Shown here: in pieces, positions 1 to 6,519 of the stretch
How the letters are laid out: each line of letters starts with the position of its first letter
Numbering within the stretch: the stretch's first letter is position 1
Source: CAYYDH01 sp964470615
GTDB taxonomy: Bacteria > Patescibacteriota > Minisyncoccia > Minisyncoccales > GWA2-38-27
Assembly (NCBI GenBank): GCA_964470615.1
Contig: CAYYDH010000031.1
Coordinates: 1-7,525, forward strand
Reading direction: 5' to 3'
DNA length: 7,525 nt
Position numbers and translations under genes: made by a program
The notes under the pieces: generated by a model
Databases searched by the model: none
Told to the model about the DNA's origin: nothing
What the model saw: the letters and a program-made list of their open reading frames with translations, nothing else

Positions 1-1
1 C

Positions 2-403
2 AACAGGATTGCGTTTATTCCTTTTATCCGTCGAGACTATGTAGATGTTGTGCCGCCAGAACAAATCTTCGGTGAAAAGCTTTTGGGAACCCAAGGGCCT
101 GTTTTGCAAACCATATTGCTTCTCAGGTGTTCTGTTTCTGATTTCTCAATAGAGGAACAAAACGGGACATGGATGGCGCGTCGCATTTTTGCTGTTCTTT
201 ACGAAGAGATTGAAAATGACCTTAAACGGCTTCTCGAAATGGGGTCTTTGGGCTTAGAAGATCTTGGAGCTAGTTTTTGTCGCGCCCGCGCTATCTTGGA
301 GAAAGCAGTGTCTCAGACCCCTTGCCGCGTACTGCGTATCCCAAATAAGGCGACCCCGGAAGAGTTGGTAAGCGCCTTTGAGCGGCTGGGCTGTATAAGC
401 TGA
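2..403 (+). CDS. 3' end of a gene of uncertain family (possibly HPr-kinase/PEPCK-like P-loop protein), 5'-truncated by window edge
   Basis: The reading frame is open from base 2 to the TGA at 401-403, so about 133 C-terminal residues are visible and the true start lies outside the window. A GTG at position 50 could be called as a start, but the frame continues upstream with protein-like sequence (NRIAFIPFIRRDYVDVV), so I do not accept it. The fragment has a hydrophobic strand-like opening, a 'VPPEQIFGEK' stretch, a 'TILLLRC' hydrophobic strand, then a mostly helical, charged C-terminus. The pattern 'basic-YVD...P-E-x-IFG...LL-hydrophobic strand' reminds me of the C-terminal part of HPr-kinase/PEPCK-like proteins found in some glycan loci, but no P-loop or catalytic motif lies in the visible part, so this is only a guess. 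Eleven of 13 arginines use CGN codons, unlike the AGA/AGG-rich genes downstream. That the stretch is coding is fairly safe; the family is not. Confidence 0.6.
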   Translation, partial: NRIAFIPFIRRDYVDVVPPEQIFGEKLLGTQGPVLQTILLLRCSVSDFSIEEQNGTWMARRIFAVLYEEIENDLKRLLEMGSLGLEDLGASFCRARAILEKAVSQTPCRVLRIPNKATPEELVSAFERLGCIS

Positions 404-423
404 ACCATACTTCTTTTAAAAAT

Positions 424-1404
424 ATGTCTTTAAGCAACAAAACAATTTTAATCACCGGCGGCACAGGATCTTTCGGCCAAAAATTCGTTGAGATTCTTCT
501 AAAAGAATATCAACCGGTAAGCATTCGTATCTACGACAACAGAGAACTGGCGGCCGTGGAAATGGAAAGGAAATTCAACGACCCGCGCTTGAGATTTTTG
601 ATCGGGGACATCCGGGACAGAACAAGATTGAAAAGAGCTATGGCCGGAGCGGATTTAGTTGTCCACGCCGCCGCCTTAAAGCATGTTCCCATTTGCGAAT
701 ATAATCCCATTGAGGCGATAAAAACCAATATTGATGGAGCAGTTAATGTTATTGAAGCGGCCATTGATAACGCTGTGCCGAAAGTTATGGCTGTAAGTAC
801 AGATAAGGCGGTTTATCCCGTTAACCTGTACGGAGCGACAAAAATGGTGGCAGAAAAGCTTTTTGTCCAAGGAAACAGCTACCGAGGCCAGGGCGGAACG
901 ATTTTGAGCTGCACTCGTTACGGCAATGTTTTAGGAAGCAGCGGGAGCATAATTCCGTTATTCCTTGAGCAGAGAAAAAACGGCGAGATAACAATCACTG
1001 ACGAAAAAATGACCAGATTTTGGATTACTTTGGAAGGAGGAGTAAGGTTTGTTATCAAGTGCATTGAATTAATGCATGGGGGAGAAATATTTGTGCCTAA
1101 GATTCCCAGCATGAGAATTTCGGATTTAGCCGAGGCTGTCGCCCCGGGCGCCAAAAAGAAAATTATTGGGACAAGGCCGGGCGAGAAGATTCACGAGGTC
1201 TTGCTGACAGAAGAAGAATCCAATCACACAAAAGAATTTGATAATTACTTTGTCATTGAACCAGAGTTTAACTTTTGGAGCAGGGAAAATCTAAAAGATG
1301 CGAAAAAATTACCCGTGGGTTTTAAATACTCCAGCGATAAGAATGACAAATGGCTAAATAAAGAAGAGCTTAAAAAATTATTAGATAGTTTTAAGATAGC
1401 ATAA
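424..1404 (+). CDS. pseB: UDP-N-acetylglucosamine 4,6-dehydratase (inverting), PseB family
   Basis: Soluble NAD(P)-dependent short-chain dehydrogenase/reductase expected to convert UDP-GlcNAc to UDP-2-acetamido-2,6-dideoxy-L-arabino-4-hexulose, the first step to pseudaminic acid. Its 326 residues fit PseB/FlaA1. It lacks the membrane domain of the long retaining PglF-type dehydratases, which argues for the inverting type. Seen: Rossmann motif TGGTGSFG (11-18), GDIRD (61-65), HAAALKHVP (81-89), active-site block STDKAVYPVNLYGATK with D127, K128 and Y136/K140, matching the Asp-Lys-Tyr set of Helicobacter FlaA1, then RYGNVLGS (165-172) and RPGEKIHEVLLTEEE (251-265). The ATG at 424 puts the nucleotide-binding strand at residues 6-10, as is usual. 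It follows the upstream gene after 20 bases with no clear Shine-Dalgarno sequence, and pseC starts 2 bases after its stop. A CapE/WbjB-type C5-epimerase is the main alternative, less likely because of the PseB-like LYGATK motif and the PseC partner. Confidence 0.92.
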   Translation: MSLSNKTILITGGTGSFGQKFVEILLKEYQPVSIRIYDNRELAAVEMERKFNDPRLRFLIGDIRDRTRLKRAMAGADLVVHAAALKHVPICEYNPIEAIKTNIDGAVNVIEAAIDNAVPKVMAVSTDKAVYPVNLYGATKMVAEKLFVQGNSYRGQGGTILSCTRYGNVLGSSGSIIPLFLEQRKNGEITITDEKMTRFWITLEGGVRFVIKCIELMHGGEIFVPKIPSMRISDLAEAVAPGAKKKIIGTRPGEKIHEVLLTEEESNHTKEFDNYFVIEPEFNFWSRENLKDAKKLPVGFKYSSDKNDKWLNKEELKKLLDSFKIA

Positions 1405-1406
1405 TT

Positions 1407-2528
1407 ATGAGAATTCCTTACGGCCACCAATGGATAGACCAGAAAGATGTTAAGGCGGTTGTAAAAACCTTGGGAAGCGAATGGCTTACTCAAGGACCAA
1501 AGATTGAAGAGTTTGAAAAAGCAATTGCCAGATATTGTAAAACAAGATACGGCGTTGCCTTTTCCTCTGGCACGGCGGCTCTGCACGCAGCTTATGCTGC
1601 AGCAGGGATAGGGCTAGGAGACGAAGTTATAACAACTCCCTTGACCTTCGTTGCCACAGCCAATACAGTGATTTTTTGCGGGGCTAAGCCTGTTTTTGTT
1701 GATATTGAAGAGGATACTTTGAACATTGACCCTAAGCTTATTGAAAAAGCAATAACTAAAAAAACCAAAGTAATTGCGCCTGTTGATTTTGCCGGTCATC
1801 CCTGCGACTACGAAGCGATTTTTAAAATAGCTAAAAAGCATAAGCTTTTAGTAATAGAAGATGCCTCCCATGCTATTGGCTCAGAATACAAAGGCAAGAA
1901 AATAGGAAGCTTCGGGGACATGACAATCTTAAGCTTTCATCCCGTGAAGACAATTACCACTGGCGAGGGGGGAATGGTTTTGACAAACAACAAAGAGTTT
2001 TATGAAAATCTTAAAACGTTCCGTCACCATCAGATAACAAAGAAGCCCAAAAAAGGAGGCTGGTATTACGAAATACGAAAACCTGGTTATAATTATAGGA
2101 TTACTGATTTTCAATGCGCCTTGGGTTTAAGCCAGTTGGCTAAAATCGGCAAGTTTATAAAAAGACGCAGAGATATTGTTAAAGAATATAATAAAGCGTT
2201 TAGGGGGATAGAAGGAATAATTATTCCGAAAGAAAAAGATTACGCAAAATCTGCCTGGCACCTCTATATCATTCAGTTGACAAGGGTAGATAGAAAAAAG
2301 ATATTTTCTGATTTGAGAAAAAATGGGATCGGTGTTACGGTTCATTATTTACCCTTAAATCTCCAGCCCTTTTACCAGAAAGAATTCGGATATAAGGTAG
2401 GTGATTTTCCAGTAGCAGAAAAGTATTATAAAAGAGCCATAACCTTGCCCCTTTTTCCTAAAATGGCTAGCCGAGACGTTAAATATGTTATTAAAACAGT
2501 AAAAGCATTAATGAAAAAATATGAATAA
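1407..2528 (+). CDS. pseC: UDP-4-amino-4,6-dideoxy-N-acetyl-beta-L-altrosamine transaminase, PseC family
   Basis: PLP-dependent aminotransferase of the DegT/DnrJ/EryC1/StrS family. It should transfer an amino group from glutamate to C4 of the keto sugar made by PseB. Seen: N-terminal 'IPYGHQWIDQKDV' opening, FSSGTAALHAA (52-62) for the cofactor phosphate, EDASHAIGS (151-159) with the pyridine-binding Asp152, Schiff-base Lys181 in SFHPVKTITTGEGG, GYNYRITDFQCALG (227-240), and VHYLPLNLQPFY (312-323), a sequence typical of PseC. The 373-residue length matches the family. It lies directly behind pseB, as in classical Pse loci, which strongly supports the specific assignment over generic sugar aminotransferases such as ArnB or PglE. 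Its last 8 bases overlap the start of the methyltransferase gene, so the two are probably translationally coupled. Eleven of 15 arginines use AGA/AGG. Confidence 0.92.
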   Translation: MRIPYGHQWIDQKDVKAVVKTLGSEWLTQGPKIEEFEKAIARYCKTRYGVAFSSGTAALHAAYAAAGIGLGDEVITTPLTFVATANTVIFCGAKPVFVDIEEDTLNIDPKLIEKAITKKTKVIAPVDFAGHPCDYEAIFKIAKKHKLLVIEDASHAIGSEYKGKKIGSFGDMTILSFHPVKTITTGEGGMVLTNNKEFYENLKTFRHHQITKKPKKGGWYYEIRKPGYNYRITDFQCALGLSQLAKIGKFIKRRRDIVKEYNKAFRGIEGIIIPKEKDYAKSAWHLYIIQLTRVDRKKIFSDLRKNGIGVTVHYLPLNLQPFYQKEFGYKVGDFPVAEKYYKRAITLPLFPKMASRDVKYVIKTVKALMKKYE

Positions 2529-3204
2529 TGATTCAATTGCTACAATGAAAAAAGAGTGGGAAAATTTGCACTCAAAAGAAAGATTCCAACCGAAGTATCC
2601 AAGCGAACACGTGGTAAGATTCCTGCTTACTGGTTTTCCGCGGGATTTGAAAAAGAGAAGCCAGTTGAAAATATTGGACTTGGGCTGCGGAGCCGGTTCT
2701 AATACCGTTCTTTTAGCTAAAGAAGGATTTCAGGCTTACGCCACCGACATCTCGGACGCTGGCTTGAAGGTTACAGAAAAACGCCTTCAAGAAGATAATT
2801 TAAAAGCTGTTTTAAAAAACGCCAGCATGGAGAGCCAGCCTTTTCCCGATGATTCTTTTGACGGAGTAATTTCTTTCGGCGTTTTTTATTATAATACCGG
2901 CGAAGGATATCAAAAGGCAGTTGACGAGATGTACAGGATTCTAAAAAAAGGAGGCAGGGCACTTGTTTTTACTAGAACCACCGATGACTACAGATGCGGC
3001 AAGGGCAAAGAAGTGGGGAAAAACAACTTTATCTTGGAGATTGACGATACAAACGAAAAAGACATGCTTGGTTATTTTCTGGGCAGAGAAAGCATAGATA
3101 GGATTTTCAGCAAATTTGAAGAAGTTATCGTTGAGAAAACAGAAACCACCTTTGATAACCTGAAAAAGAAGAATTCGGATTGGATAATAAAGGTTCAAAA
3201 GTAA
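2521..3204 (+). CDS. class I SAM-dependent methyltransferase in nonulosonic-acid operon
   Basis: A 227-residue soluble Rossmann-fold methyltransferase. Seen: motif I ILDLGCGAGSNT (51-62) for SAM binding, the acidic residue ending strand 2 (YATDIS, Asp76), a motif IV-like stretch PFPDDSFDGVISF (107-119), and the post-motif helix and strand EMYRILKKGGRALVF (136-150). The N-terminal block WENLHSKERFQPKYPSEHVVRFL (13-35) looks like a family signature and probably forms the acceptor-site lid. The acceptor is unknown; the position between pseC and the synthase gene suggests O- or N-methylation of the nonulosonate, one of its precursors or the finished glycan. Start choice: ATG 2521 overlaps pseC by 8 bases; a second in-frame ATG at 2545 would remove only eight non-conserved residues and is equally compatible with the domain. 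Neither has a clear Shine-Dalgarno sequence; 2521 has the AATATG context shared by other starts here. Confidence 0.88.
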   Translation: MNNDSIATMKKEWENLHSKERFQPKYPSEHVVRFLLTGFPRDLKKRSQLKILDLGCGAGSNTVLLAKEGFQAYATDISDAGLKVTEKRLQEDNLKAVLKNASMESQPFPDDSFDGVISFGVFYYNTGEGYQKAVDEMYRILKKGGRALVFTRTTDDYRCGKGKEVGKNNFILEIDDTNEKDMLGYFLGRESIDRIFSKFEEVIVEKTETTFDNLKKKNSDWIIKVQK

Positions 3205-3211
3205 TACGAAC

Positions 3212-4324
3212 GTGGAAAAGATAAAAATCATTAACAGAAAAATAGGGGAGGGAGAGCCGGTTTTTATCATTGCTGAAGCAGGATCTAATCACGATGGCAA
3301 TCTTGAACAGGCCAAGAAGCTGATAGACATCGCAGCTGATGCCAAGGCAGATGCTATAAAATTCCAATTATTCCGAGCAGCCAAGATTTATACCCCAAAC
3401 TGCGGAAAAATCCCAACCCCCAAAGGGAAAATAGACTTATACAAGTTCTTTGAAAAGGTTGAGTTGCCGTTTAAATGGATTCCTTTGCTTAAAAAATATA
3501 CCGAGGATAGGGGACTGATCTTTATCGTCAGCCCCTTTGACGAAAGAGCAGTCGACGAACTGGAGAAAAACAACGTCAAAGTTTATAAAATCGCTTCCCC
3601 TGAGCTGAATCACTTGCCGTTGTTAAGCTATATTGCCAAGAAGCAAAAACCAATGATTATTTCGTCCGGGCTGAGCACTTTGTCTGATATAGAAGAGGCT
3701 ATCAGCACGATAAACCAGCAAAAAAACCAGCAGATTGTTATTTTGCATTGCGTCAGCAGCTATCCTGCGCCGCTTGAAGAATATAATTTAAAAGTGATAC
3801 AGACCTTAAAGAGCGCTTTTCAGCTCCCGGTAGGAATTTCCGACCATTCTTTAGATCCTATTATTATCCCCAATTTGGCTACAGCCTGCGGGGCAGCAGT
3901 AATTGAAAAGCACTTTACTTTAAATAAAAAACTGCCGGGAGTTGATCATTCTTTTGCCTTGAGCCCAGCAGAACTTAAACTGATGGTAAGGGAAGTACGG
4001 AAGGTGGAAAAATGGAGCCGGGAAAAAAGAAACAAGTTTTTAAACAGCAAGCCATTTTATAAAAAGATTTTAGGAACCGGTCAGAAGGTCATTGCCGCTT
4101 CAGAAAAAGAAATTTATCCTGGTGATAAAAGAAGCATTTTCGCAATAGCAGATATTGGAAAGGGCAGAGGGCTTAGCAAGAAGAACATAGCTGTTTTAAG
4201 GGCGGAAAGATATCTCAGGCCAGGAATTCATCCCAGATATTTCAGTTTGGTTTTAGGAAGAACAGTTATCAGGCCGGTTAAAAAACACTTTGGCCTTCAG
4301 TGGGATCATTTGTTAACGAAATAA
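3212..4324 (+). CDS. pseI: NeuB-family nonulosonic acid synthase (probable pseudaminic acid synthase, SpsE-like)
   Basis: Condenses a 6-carbon amino sugar with phosphoenolpyruvate to give a 9-carbon 2-keto acid. Two domains are visible. The NeuB TIM barrel (about 10-260) has FIIAEAGSNHDG (18-29, Glu22), DAIKFQLF (47-54, Lys50), SPFDERAVD (107-115), KIASPEL (126-132), ISSGLST (150-156), HCVSSYPAP (179-187), and the likely metal ligands His212 (GISDHSLD) and His234 (IEKHFTLNK), then GVDHSFAL. A C-terminal SAF/antifreeze-like domain (about 295-350) has KRSIFA with Arg307, as used for substrate binding in NeuB, and ends in LRPGIHPRYFSLVLGR. The 'AEAGSNHDG' motif is nearer to SpsE/NeuB-type proteins than to the 'AELSANH' of Campylobacterota PseI, so the Pse assignment rests on pseB/pseC next door. 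The start is a GTG, seven bases after the methyltransferase stop and a few residues before the first conserved strand; no better start is evident. Confidence 0.85.
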   Translation: MEKIKIINRKIGEGEPVFIIAEAGSNHDGNLEQAKKLIDIAADAKADAIKFQLFRAAKIYTPNCGKIPTPKGKIDLYKFFEKVELPFKWIPLLKKYTEDRGLIFIVSPFDERAVDELEKNNVKVYKIASPELNHLPLLSYIAKKQKPMIISSGLSTLSDIEEAISTINQQKNQQIVILHCVSSYPAPLEEYNLKVIQTLKSAFQLPVGISDHSLDPIIIPNLATACGAAVIEKHFTLNKKLPGVDHSFALSPAELKLMVREVRKVEKWSREKRNKFLNSKPFYKKILGTGQKVIAASEKEIYPGDKRSIFAIADIGKGRGLSKKNIAVLRAERYLRPGIHPRYFSLVLGRTVIRPVKKHFGLQWDHLLTK

Positions 4325-4325
4325 T

Positions 4326-5051
4326 ATGAAAGCAGCTATTATCCAAGCAAGAATAGGTTCTGAACGTTTTCCAGGAAAGGTTTTAGAGAAAATAAACGGA
4401 AAACCGATACTGGAACACGTTATCAATAGAGTAAAGCTGTCTAAACTGTTGGATAAAGTAATACTAGCTATTCCAGATGGCTCCCAAGACAATGTTCTAT
4501 TCAACTTAGCGGAAAAGTTAAATGTTATTTGCGTGAGAGGAAGTTCGGAAAACGTTTTAAGCCGTTATTCGAAGGCAGCGAAAGAAGTTGGAGCAGATAC
4601 AATTGTCAGGATTACTGGCGATTGCCCATTAATTGATTCTGGGATAATAGATAAAATGCTGGAAGATTTTGGAAAAAAAGAATGTGACTATCTTCTCAAC
4701 GATGCAAGACACAAAGGGCATGCTCGAGGATTTGATGTGGATATTTTCCTTTTAAGATCCTTGGAGAAAACAGAAAAGTTGGCTGACAATGATTATTATA
4801 AAGAGCACATTACGACTTTTATGCTAGCTCACCCCGAAATGTTTAAAATTAGATATTATGAAGCGCCCAAGAATCTTTACCGTCCCGACTATAGGCTCTG
4901 CGTAGACGAAAAACTTGATTTCGACTTAGTAACAAAAATATTCAATCATTTTAAACCGCGAGAGGATTTCAGCGCCGAAGAGATAATAGAATATCTTGAT
5001 AAAAACCCAAAAATAGCAAGCATTAACGAAAATGTTAAACAAAGAACATAA
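4326..5051 (+). CDS. spsF: SpsF-type cytidylyltransferase (probable CMP-nonulosonate synthetase)
   Basis: Nucleotidyltransferase of the SpsF/acylneuraminate cytidylyltransferase-like group (GT-A-like fold), expected to activate the keto acid from the preceding gene as its CMP derivative. Seen: nucleotide-binding loop IIQARIGSERFPGKVL (5-20), PILEHVINRV (27-36), the RGSSENVLSRY segment (71-81), metal/nucleotide motif RITGDCPLID (95-104), RGFDVDIF (134-141) and CVDEKLDFDLV (192-202). Its 241 residues are typical of SpsF. The spacing of one base from the synthase gene matches the spsE-spsF pairing of the Bacillus spore-coat polysaccharide operon and suggests consecutive steps. Classical PseF proteins also have a QAR...GK loop but differ in the core, so this is a functional analogue rather than a standard pseF. 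It starts in an AATATG context, and its last 20 bases overlap the next gene. Confidence 0.82.
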   Translation: MKAAIIQARIGSERFPGKVLEKINGKPILEHVINRVKLSKLLDKVILAIPDGSQDNVLFNLAEKLNVICVRGSSENVLSRYSKAAKEVGADTIVRITGDCPLIDSGIIDKMLEDFGKKECDYLLNDARHKGHARGFDVDIFLLRSLEKTEKLADNDYYKEHITTFMLAHPEMFKIRYYEAPKNLYRPDYRLCVDEKLDFDLVTKIFNHFKPREDFSAEEIIEYLDKNPKIASINENVKQRT

Positions 5052-5820
5052 AATAAAATACGGCTTAAAGATTTGGTCCATAAATAACAACGACTTGTTC
5101 AAAGAAGCCGCTGAGTTATTTAAAAGAAAAGAAATCGATTTTGTGGAGCTATATATAGTTCCAGATTCTTTGTCTTCGGGGAAATCGGAAGTTTTAAATT
5201 ACTTGAGAGATATTCCAACAACTATTCATGCCCCTCATGAAGACCACGATTTCGATATCTTTAAGTTGGACGATTCAAAAGTGGAGTTTTTTAAAAAGCA
5301 GATTATAGGAACCGCTGATTTGTTAAACAGCAAATTTATAGTTGTCCATGCTGCAGGCGGAGATTCCCAAGAAATCTTTAAAGAAAAAGTTGATAAAATT
5401 AAAGACAAAAGAATCCTGATTGAAAACATGCCGAAGATCGGCCTGAACGACGAAATCTGCTTTGGCTATTCTTACAACCAATTGAAGTTTATAAAGAATT
5501 GCGGTTTTGATCTTTGTTTGGACTTGGCGCACGCAGTAAAGAGCGCTTTAAGCCAAAAGATAGATTATAAAAAGTTTATCGAAAAGATAATTGCTGATTT
5601 TGAACTAATTTATTTTCATATAAGCAACGGAAGTTTGAATAATATGAAGGACGAACATAAAAACCTATTTGACGGAGAGCTGGATATTAAATGGATTAAA
5701 AAAACCTTGGTCGGACTAATGGCCAAAAAAGACGTGTATTTAGTATTCGAAGTCCCCAAAGGACCGAACGGGCTTGAGAACGATGTCAAAAATATGAGAT
5801 ATTTCCGTTCAATTCTATGA
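5032..5820 (+). CDS. xylose isomerase/AP endonuclease 2-like TIM-barrel protein, function unknown
   Basis: A 262-residue soluble protein with features of the sugar phosphate isomerase/epimerase superfamily, which binds divalent metals at the barrel's C-terminal face. Candidate ligands seen at strand ends: H66 and H69 (TIHAPHEDHDF), H106 (FIVVHAAGG), E131 (LIENMP), D164 and H167 (CLDLAHA), H196 (YFHISNG), H209 and D214/E216 (EHKNLFDGELDIKW), and E240 (LVFEVP). This set is rich enough for an intact metal site. Substrate unknown: it could isomerise or epimerise a sugar, a sugar phosphate or the nonulosonate; DNA repair is unlikely given the operon. The ATG at 5032 lies 20 bases inside spsF and is the only Met before the first strand (IKYGLKIWS), so the overlap is probably real and implies coupled translation. 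Its TGA shares an ATGA with the next gene. Confidence 0.8.
   Translation: MLNKEHKIKYGLKIWSINNNDLFKEAAELFKRKEIDFVELYIVPDSLSSGKSEVLNYLRDIPTTIHAPHEDHDFDIFKLDDSKVEFFKKQIIGTADLLNSKFIVVHAAGGDSQEIFKEKVDKIKDKRILIENMPKIGLNDEICFGYSYNQLKFIKNCGFDLCLDLAHAVKSALSQKIDYKKFIEKIIADFELIYFHISNGSLNNMKDEHKNLFDGELDIKWIKKTLVGLMAKKDVYLVFEVPKGPNGLENDVKNMRYFRSIL
5817..5820 (+). other. ATGA stop/start overlap
   Basis: The ATG of the WbqC-family gene (5817-5819) and the TGA of the TIM-barrel gene (5818-5820) share the four bases ATGA. No Shine-Dalgarno sequence precedes this start (upstream is TTCCGTTCAATTCT), so initiation probably depends on ribosomes terminating on the upstream gene. This fixes the start of the WbqC gene and links the two genes' expression. 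Confidence 0.8.
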
Positions 5821-6515
5821 AAGGAGCGATACTACAGCCAACCTATTTGCCTTGGATGGGATATTTTGAAATGATTGATGCCGCCGATATTTATGTCGTT
5901 TTTGATCACGTTCAGTTTGAAAGAAAGTCCTGGCAGCAAAGGAATAAGATAAAAACAGCCAACGGAGTCGTTTATTTGACCGTGCCTGTCCAGAAAACTG
6001 CACAGAAAACACGAATTTCTGATATAAAGATATCTTACAACCAAGGGAATCTTTTAGAAAGGCACTGGAAGACGATAGAACTGGCGTATAAAAAAGCACC
6101 ATATTTTGGAAAATATAAACTATTCTTTGAAGAAGTCTATTCTAAAAATCATGTTTTGCTGAGAGACTTAAACGTTGAATTGATTAAGACAATTTGTGAG
6201 GCATTGGGCATTGAGAAAAAAATCATTCTTTCATCCGATTTGGGGCTGAAAGACGAAAATATGGAAAAACAGCAGAAGGTTATAAACTTATGCCAGAAGA
6301 CAGGCATTACCAGCCTTTATGACGCCAAGGGCGCAGAAGATTTTTTAGACAAATCTTTGTTTCAGAAAGAAGGGATTTTAATAGACTTTCAAAACTTCCA
6401 GCACCCAAGCTATTCGCAGCTTTGGGGAGAATTCGTGCCCTATCTTTCAGTCATAGACCTAATTTTTAACGAAGGCGATAAATCGTTATCAATTATTAAA
6501 AGCGGTAAAAAATAA
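5817..6515 (+). CDS. WbqC-family protein
   Basis: A 232-residue protein of the WbqC-like family, which is widespread in O-antigen, capsule and flagellin-glycosylation loci and for which I know no firmly established reaction. Seen: N-terminal signature AILQPTYLPWMGYFEMID (4-21), FDHVQFERKSWQQRNKI (29-45), LTVPV (54-58), ERHWKTIELAYKKAPYF (81-97), TSLYDAKGAEDFLD (165-178), and the C-terminal family block HPSYSQLWGEFVPYLSVIDLIFNEG (196-220). Length and motifs are complete, so it is probably functional. It has no signal peptide or membrane segment and should be cytosolic. It starts inside the stop codon of the TIM-barrel gene (ATGA), so the two are likely made in step and may act on the same substrate. 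Four bases separate it from the rfbF gene. Confidence 0.88.
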   Translation: MKGAILQPTYLPWMGYFEMIDAADIYVVFDHVQFERKSWQQRNKIKTANGVVYLTVPVQKTAQKTRISDIKISYNQGNLLERHWKTIELAYKKAPYFGKYKLFFEEVYSKNHVLLRDLNVELIKTICEALGIEKKIILSSDLGLKDENMEKQQKVINLCQKTGITSLYDAKGAEDFLDKSLFQKEGILIDFQNFQHPSYSQLWGEFVPYLSVIDLIFNEGDKSLSIIKSGKK

Positions 6516-6519
6516 TAAT

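Noticed and set aside
50..52. GTG as the start of the first gene
   Set aside because: The frame is open back to base 2 with plausible protein sequence, so the gene is better read as truncated by the window edge.
404..423. Possible promoter or terminator between the first gene and pseB
   Set aside because: Only 20 bases, with no inverted repeat and no convincing -35/-10 pair. A promoter could lie inside the first gene, but I could not identify one.
424..1404. Assignment of the first dehydratase to the legionaminic acid or bacillosamine route (LegB or PglF)
   Set aside because: There is no membrane domain as in PglF, the Rossmann motif is TGGTGSFG rather than the form usual in LegB, and a PseC-type aminotransferase follows.
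1245..1586. 113-codon open frame on the minus strand across the pseB/pseC junction
   Set aside because: It lies opposite two well-identified genes, has no recognisable motif and is explained by their codon structure. Other minus-strand frames (for example 2941-3270 and 5815-6102) are rejected for the same reason.
5821..5826. AAGGAG Shine-Dalgarno-like hexamer
   Set aside because: It sits just after the WbqC start codon and codes for residues 2-4; no in-frame start follows at a usable distance, and the conserved N-terminus begins at the upstream ATG.
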